6,534 nt of DNA, taken from NCBI GenBank assembly GCA_041645025.1, contig JBAZQV010000048.1, positions 1 through 6,534 on the forward strand, read 5' to 3'. Shown here piece by piece: positions 4,424 to 6,534 of this stretch. The notes beneath the pieces were generated by a model that saw only the letters and a list, made by a program, of their open reading frames with translations, did no database searches and was not told the origin of the DNA. This DNA comes from GW2011-AR5 sp041645025. Lineage in GTDB: Archaea > Aenigmatarchaeota > Aenigmatarchaeia > GW2011-AR5. Numbering within the stretch: the first letter of the stretch is position 1; the number at the start of each line of letters is the position of its first letter. The position numbers and the translations under genes are program-made.

Positions 4424-5662
4424 ATGTTCCAACCCCCACGTGGCACGCGCGATTTGCTGCCTGAGGAAATGATAAAGCGCCAGTTTATAGTAGATACGGC
4501 GCGGAATGTTTTTGAAAAGTGGGGCTTTGACCCTTTGGATACGCCAGCTTTCGAGGAATTCGAGCTGCTCACTGCCAAGAGCGGTCAGGCAATAAAGGAT
4601 GAGATTTATTATTTCAAAGATAAGAGCGACCGTGAGCTAGGATTAAGATTTGATTTTACTGTTCCTGCTGCTCGTGTAATTTCTGCCAACCCTAACCTGC
4701 CAAAACCGTTTCGCCGCTACCAGCTGGGTCCTGTGTGGCGCTACGACCGGCCAGGAGCCGGGCGCTACCGTGAATTTTGGCAGGCAGACATAGATACATT
4801 CGGCTCTTCCAGCATAGATGCCGATGCCGAAGTGGTTGCTTGCGCCTGCGAGGCACTGCAAAAAATGGGCATATCAAACTTCTATGTGCGCATCAATAAC
4901 AGAAAAATACTGAACGCCTTCCTTGGATCGCTGAAACTTGATGTTGTCGACATTATGCGTTCGATAGACAAACTGAACAAGATAGGCGATGACGGCGTCA
5001 GGGAGGAACTTAAATCAAAGAAAGTCAGCGAAAAAGACATTGGTTCTATAATGGAATTTGCGAAAACCAGCAGCATTGAAAAGATAAGAGAATTTATCGA
5101 CGACGGCGTGAAAGAACTTGAACAGCTTGCAGCACGATTAAAAAAATTCAATGTACCCGTGCGCATTGACATGAGCCTGGTGCGCGGCCTTGAATACTAC
5201 ACCGGCAGTGTCTTTGAGATTATGCAGGAGGGAAGTAATCTTACAATTACAGCCGGAGGCCGCTATGACAACATGATAGAGGGATTTGGCGGTAAGCCAA
5301 CACCGGCTGTTGGCATATCGCTTGGTGTGGACCGCTTGATGGAACTGGTCCAGCTGGATTTAGGAAAGACCAAGGTCGATGTCTATATTGCTAGCGTGGA
5401 TGAAAAATCCAGAGAAAAGTGCGTGGAAATAGCCCAGCAACTTCGCGAACTTGGAATAAACGTGGAATGCGACGTCATGGGCAGACCCCTTGCAAAACAA
5501 TTGGAATACGTGAATGCAAAAGGCATAAAATTTTCAATTGTTGTGGGTGAAAAGGAAGCAAAAAGCGGTATCATAAAACTGCGCAACATGCAAAGCGGAA
5601 GCGAAAAGGATATAGAATTGAGGAATTTGAAGCGAGTTCTTGATGTGATAAAATCCAACTGA
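4424..5662 (+). CDS. hisS: Histidyl-tRNA synthetase
   Basis: This 412-residue class IIa synthetase charges tRNA-His with histidine. It opens with the typical PRGTRDLLPEE. Class II motif 2 is at about 96-123 (FRRYQLGPVWRYDRPGAGRY, then REFWQADID). The HisRS-specific histidine-binding segments are LVRGLEYYTGSVFEI (252-266, with the catalytic-type Arg254) and AGGRYDNMIEGFGG (277-290). Motif 3 is AVGISLGVDRL (295-305). Residues about 316-412 form the C-terminal anticodon-binding domain (VDVYIASVDE to VLDVIK). Length and order are normal and no key residue is missing. The start is supported by AGAGGAG (4406-4412), 11 nt upstream. It is the last gene of the AbrB-orf73-hutH-hisS operon, and its tRNA substrate gene lies at 767-893. 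Confidence 0.96.
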   Translation: MFQPPRGTRDLLPEEMIKRQFIVDTARNVFEKWGFDPLDTPAFEEFELLTAKSGQAIKDEIYYFKDKSDRELGLRFDFTVPAARVISANPNLPKPFRRYQLGPVWRYDRPGAGRYREFWQADIDTFGSSSIDADAEVVACACEALQKMGISNFYVRINNRKILNAFLGSLKLDVVDIMRSIDKLNKIGDDGVREELKSKKVSEKDIGSIMEFAKTSSIEKIREFIDDGVKELEQLAARLKKFNVPVRIDMSLVRGLEYYTGSVFEIMQEGSNLTITAGGRYDNMIEGFGGKPTPAVGISLGVDRLMELVQLDLGKTKVDVYIASVDEKSREKCVEIAQQLRELGINVECDVMGRPLAKQLEYVNAKGIKFSIVVGEKEAKSGIIKLRNMQSGSEKDIELRNLKRVLDVIKSN

Positions 5663-5698
5663 AAAAAGTAATTACCAAGCAACACGATAAGCCACACC

Positions 5699-5705
5699 TT
5701 TATAA
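5699..5705 (+). promoter_or_regulatory. TATA-like element downstream of hisS
   Basis: TTTATAA predicts initiation near 5728. A second candidate, TATATTAA (5740-5747), predicts a start near 5768, close to where the structured, more G+C-rich stretch begins. Either could drive the putative RNA gene; the choice is open. Confidence 0.4.
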
Positions 5706-5761
5706 CATATATTTTGTAGTATACATCGACTTTAATAGCTATATTAAGTAAATAATTTTTG

Positions 5762-6030
5762 GACATATCGGTTGGCCTGGAAAAGGCTAAGCTTCAGCAC
5801 CACTATTGGCACCGACTCGTTTAAGACGACTGGACTATACCTCGTCTTGAAAATCCTTGTCAGTAAGTTCAGCTGTAACGTGCTTTGAGATGTCACTTTT
5901 TTCGAATAGGGGCTGAGTCGCTCCGAAGAAAAATGCGCGAAAGTGTGTCTTAACCGAGTCCAGAAAGCCCTTCACAAAAAACGACTGACGTCGTTAGACG
6001 TCTCTTGTGAAGCGCTTAAGAACGAAGAGT
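5762..6030 (+). ncRNA. Unassigned structured RNA candidate (~270 nt)
   Basis: Between hisS and the gene at 6038 there is no frame that looks like a protein on either strand, yet complementary segments are dense. TCGGT/ACCGA (5768-5772/5811-5815) encloses TGGCC/GGCTA. AAGACGA/TCGTCTT (5823-5829/5842-5848) is a perfect hairpin. CACTTT/AAAGTG (5894-5899/5940-5945) encloses GGGGC/GCTCC. CTTCACAA/TTGTGAAG (5970-5977/6005-6012) encloses AACGAC-TGAC-GTCGTT (5980-5995). A long-range helix, GACTCGTTTAAGAC (5814-5827) with GTCTTAACCGAGTC (5947-5960), matches at 13 of 14 positions. The block is richer in G+C than its A/T-rich flanks. I found neither the SRP helix-8 motif nor RNase P conserved regions. 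It may be an independent RNA or a structured leader of the gene at 6038. Ends are approximate. Confidence 0.5.
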
Positions 6031-6037
6031 GAAAACT

Positions 6038-6199
6038 ATGGTATGCCCAAAACTTAGTGCAGGAAAATGCAAGATAAACAAAAAAACCTGTCTGCAGAAA
6101 TACGAAATAAAAATGGTAAGACATAAGGACTGCCGTATTTACAAGAAGAGTCCTACAAAGGCAAAGTCCAAAAAAGTAAAGAAGGAAAAAAGAAGATAA
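6038..6199 (+). CDS. Small Lys/Cys-rich protein, possibly extended by a frame-shifted membrane helix
   Basis: A 53-residue frame from ATG 6038 has four cysteines (3, 11, 18, 32; MVCPKLSAGKCKINKKTC, KDCRIYKK) and then a lysine-rich tail ending KEKRR. The cysteine-rich part could hold a metal ion or contact nucleic acid, but I do not recognise the family. No good Shine-Dalgarno is seen (GAAGAGTG only). The -1 frame is open across the same A-rich end and continues to 6261 as a hydrophobic helix, so the true product might be longer with a C-terminal membrane anchor. It begins about 25 nt after the putative structured RNA, which may be its leader. Confidence 0.55.
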   Translation: MVCPKLSAGKCKINKKTCLQKYEIKMVRHKDCRIYKKSPTKAKSKKVKKEKRR

Positions 6200-6261
6200 G
6201 GCTAATTCTAATTATAATTTTGACTCTTGTTCTAACAGGAATCACCTCTTGGTTGTGGTAA
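6184..6261 (+). other. In-frame hydrophobic segment lacking its own start (possible -1 extension)
   Basis: In the -1 frame relative to the gene at 6038, codons read KKKIR followed by LILIIILTLVLTGITSWLW and TAA (6259-6261): a basic flank plus a single membrane helix. This frame has no ATG, GTG or TTG after its last upstream stop (TAA 6124-6126) until inside the helix itself. The six-A runs at 6172-6177 and 6186-6191 are places where the two frames could join, by slippage or by a real or sequencing indel. Confidence 0.4.
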
Positions 6262-6314
6262 TGGTTAAAAGGATTTCTACTTTTTGAAATATATGTTGCC
6301 AGTTCACAATAGAC

Positions 6315-6320
6315 TTTATA
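6315..6320 (+). promoter_or_regulatory. TATA box of the TFIIB-like zinc-ribbon gene
   Basis: TTTATA is centred about 26 nt before 6344. It is followed by GGGGTG (6346-6351), a Shine-Dalgarno site 6 nt before the ATG at 6358. Confidence 0.55.
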
Positions 6321-6357
6321 GTAAAACGGCTATTTTCTATTGTGCGGGGTGTGAAAA

Positions 6358-6465
6358 ATGAACTGCATGGAATGTGGCTCGGACAGGATGGCTTACGACC
6401 CGGCCCACGACAACAAGTACTGCAAAGATTGTGGAATTGTCTTAGAGGAGCAAAGATTCTGGTGA
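6358..6465 (+). CDS. Stand-alone TFIIB-type zinc ribbon (35 residues)
   Basis: The frame MNCMECGS...YCKDCGIVLEEQRFW ends in TGA at 6463-6465. Cys3-x2-Cys6 and Cys22-x2-Cys25 followed by GIVLEE are the N-terminal zinc ribbon of archaeal TFB/TFIIB, which docks on RNA polymerase. Full TFB is about 300 residues; here the B-reader/linker and both cyclin folds are absent. The following 69 nt give no continuation in any frame (short frames such as EGSTTNPENTRFE stop at once). It has its own TATA box and a GGGGTG site, so it is probably expressed. It may be a genuine mini-protein able to compete with TFB, or the remnant of a truncated tfb. Confidence 0.7.
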   Translation: MNCMECGSDRMAYDPAHDNKYCKDCGIVLEEQRFW

Positions 6466-6534
6466 AGGTAGCACAACAAATCCGGAAAATACAAGATTCG
6501 AGTAGTTAGGAGACTGGACTTTTTCTGAAATTAA

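Noticed and set aside
5383..5766. 127-codon minus-strand frame across the hisS 3' end
   Set aside because: It lies mainly antisense to the anticodon-binding domain of hisS and shows no family motif; the plus-strand protein is unambiguous.
5762..6030. RNase P RNA or SRP RNA
   Set aside because: GGAAAAGGC (5779-5787) and CCAGAAAGCCC (5960-5970) faintly resemble the two RNase P P4 strands, but the other conserved regions are not found. The SRP helix-8 GGAAGG/AGCAG motif is also absent on both strands.
1..6534. CRISPR arrays, insertion sequences, long repeats
   Set aside because: No regularly spaced direct repeats, transposase-like frames or terminal inverted repeats were seen on either strand.

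Overview
The window looks archaeal. The signs are an MBF1-type zinc-ribbon/HTH regulator, a TFIIB-type zinc ribbon, a tRNA-His interrupted by introns with a bulge-helix-bulge splice motif, TATA boxes about 25 nt upstream of apparently leaderless genes, and GGTG-type Shine-Dalgarno sites. Base composition is moderately AT-rich. The short genes, compact spacing and a probable second, D-loop tRNA intron would suit a small-genome (DPANN-like) archaeon, but the lineage is inference.

Layout: (1) A truncated minus-strand gene runs off the left edge, followed by a leaderless mbf1 (345-701). (2) A tRNA-His(GTG) gene with encoded G-1, a clear 24-nt intron at 37/38 and an apparent second insertion in the D-loop (767-893). 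It converges with a minus-strand pair, a parvulin PPIase and ridA, coupled by a TAATG overlap. (3) A minus-strand toxin-antitoxin-like pair: a DUF4258-like protein followed by a zinc-ribbon/AbrB protein. Its promoter carries a perfect 7+7 inverted repeat between the TATA box and the expected transcription start. (4) Divergent from it, an apparent plus-strand operon. It holds an AbrB-family reading frame with no ordinary start codon for its full length (easily missed), a 73-residue unknown gene, a histidine ammonia-lyase-family gene (hutH) and histidyl-tRNA synthetase (hisS). (5) A roughly 270-nt stretch without coding potential but rich in complementary segments, probably a structured RNA I could not assign. 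Two tiny cysteine-rich genes follow, one being a 35-residue TFIIB-type zinc ribbon.

The main points of interest are these. tRNA-His, HisRS and a histidine-consuming lyase lie within 5 kb, the last two 28 nt apart. The lyase has Ala-Cys-Gly where the family normally has Ala-Ser-Gly, the tripeptide that cyclises to the MIO cofactor. There is also the second tRNA intron, the palindromic operator of the TA-like pair, the frame-broken AbrB gene that may be a pseudogene or use a +1 shift at UGA, and the unassigned RNA.
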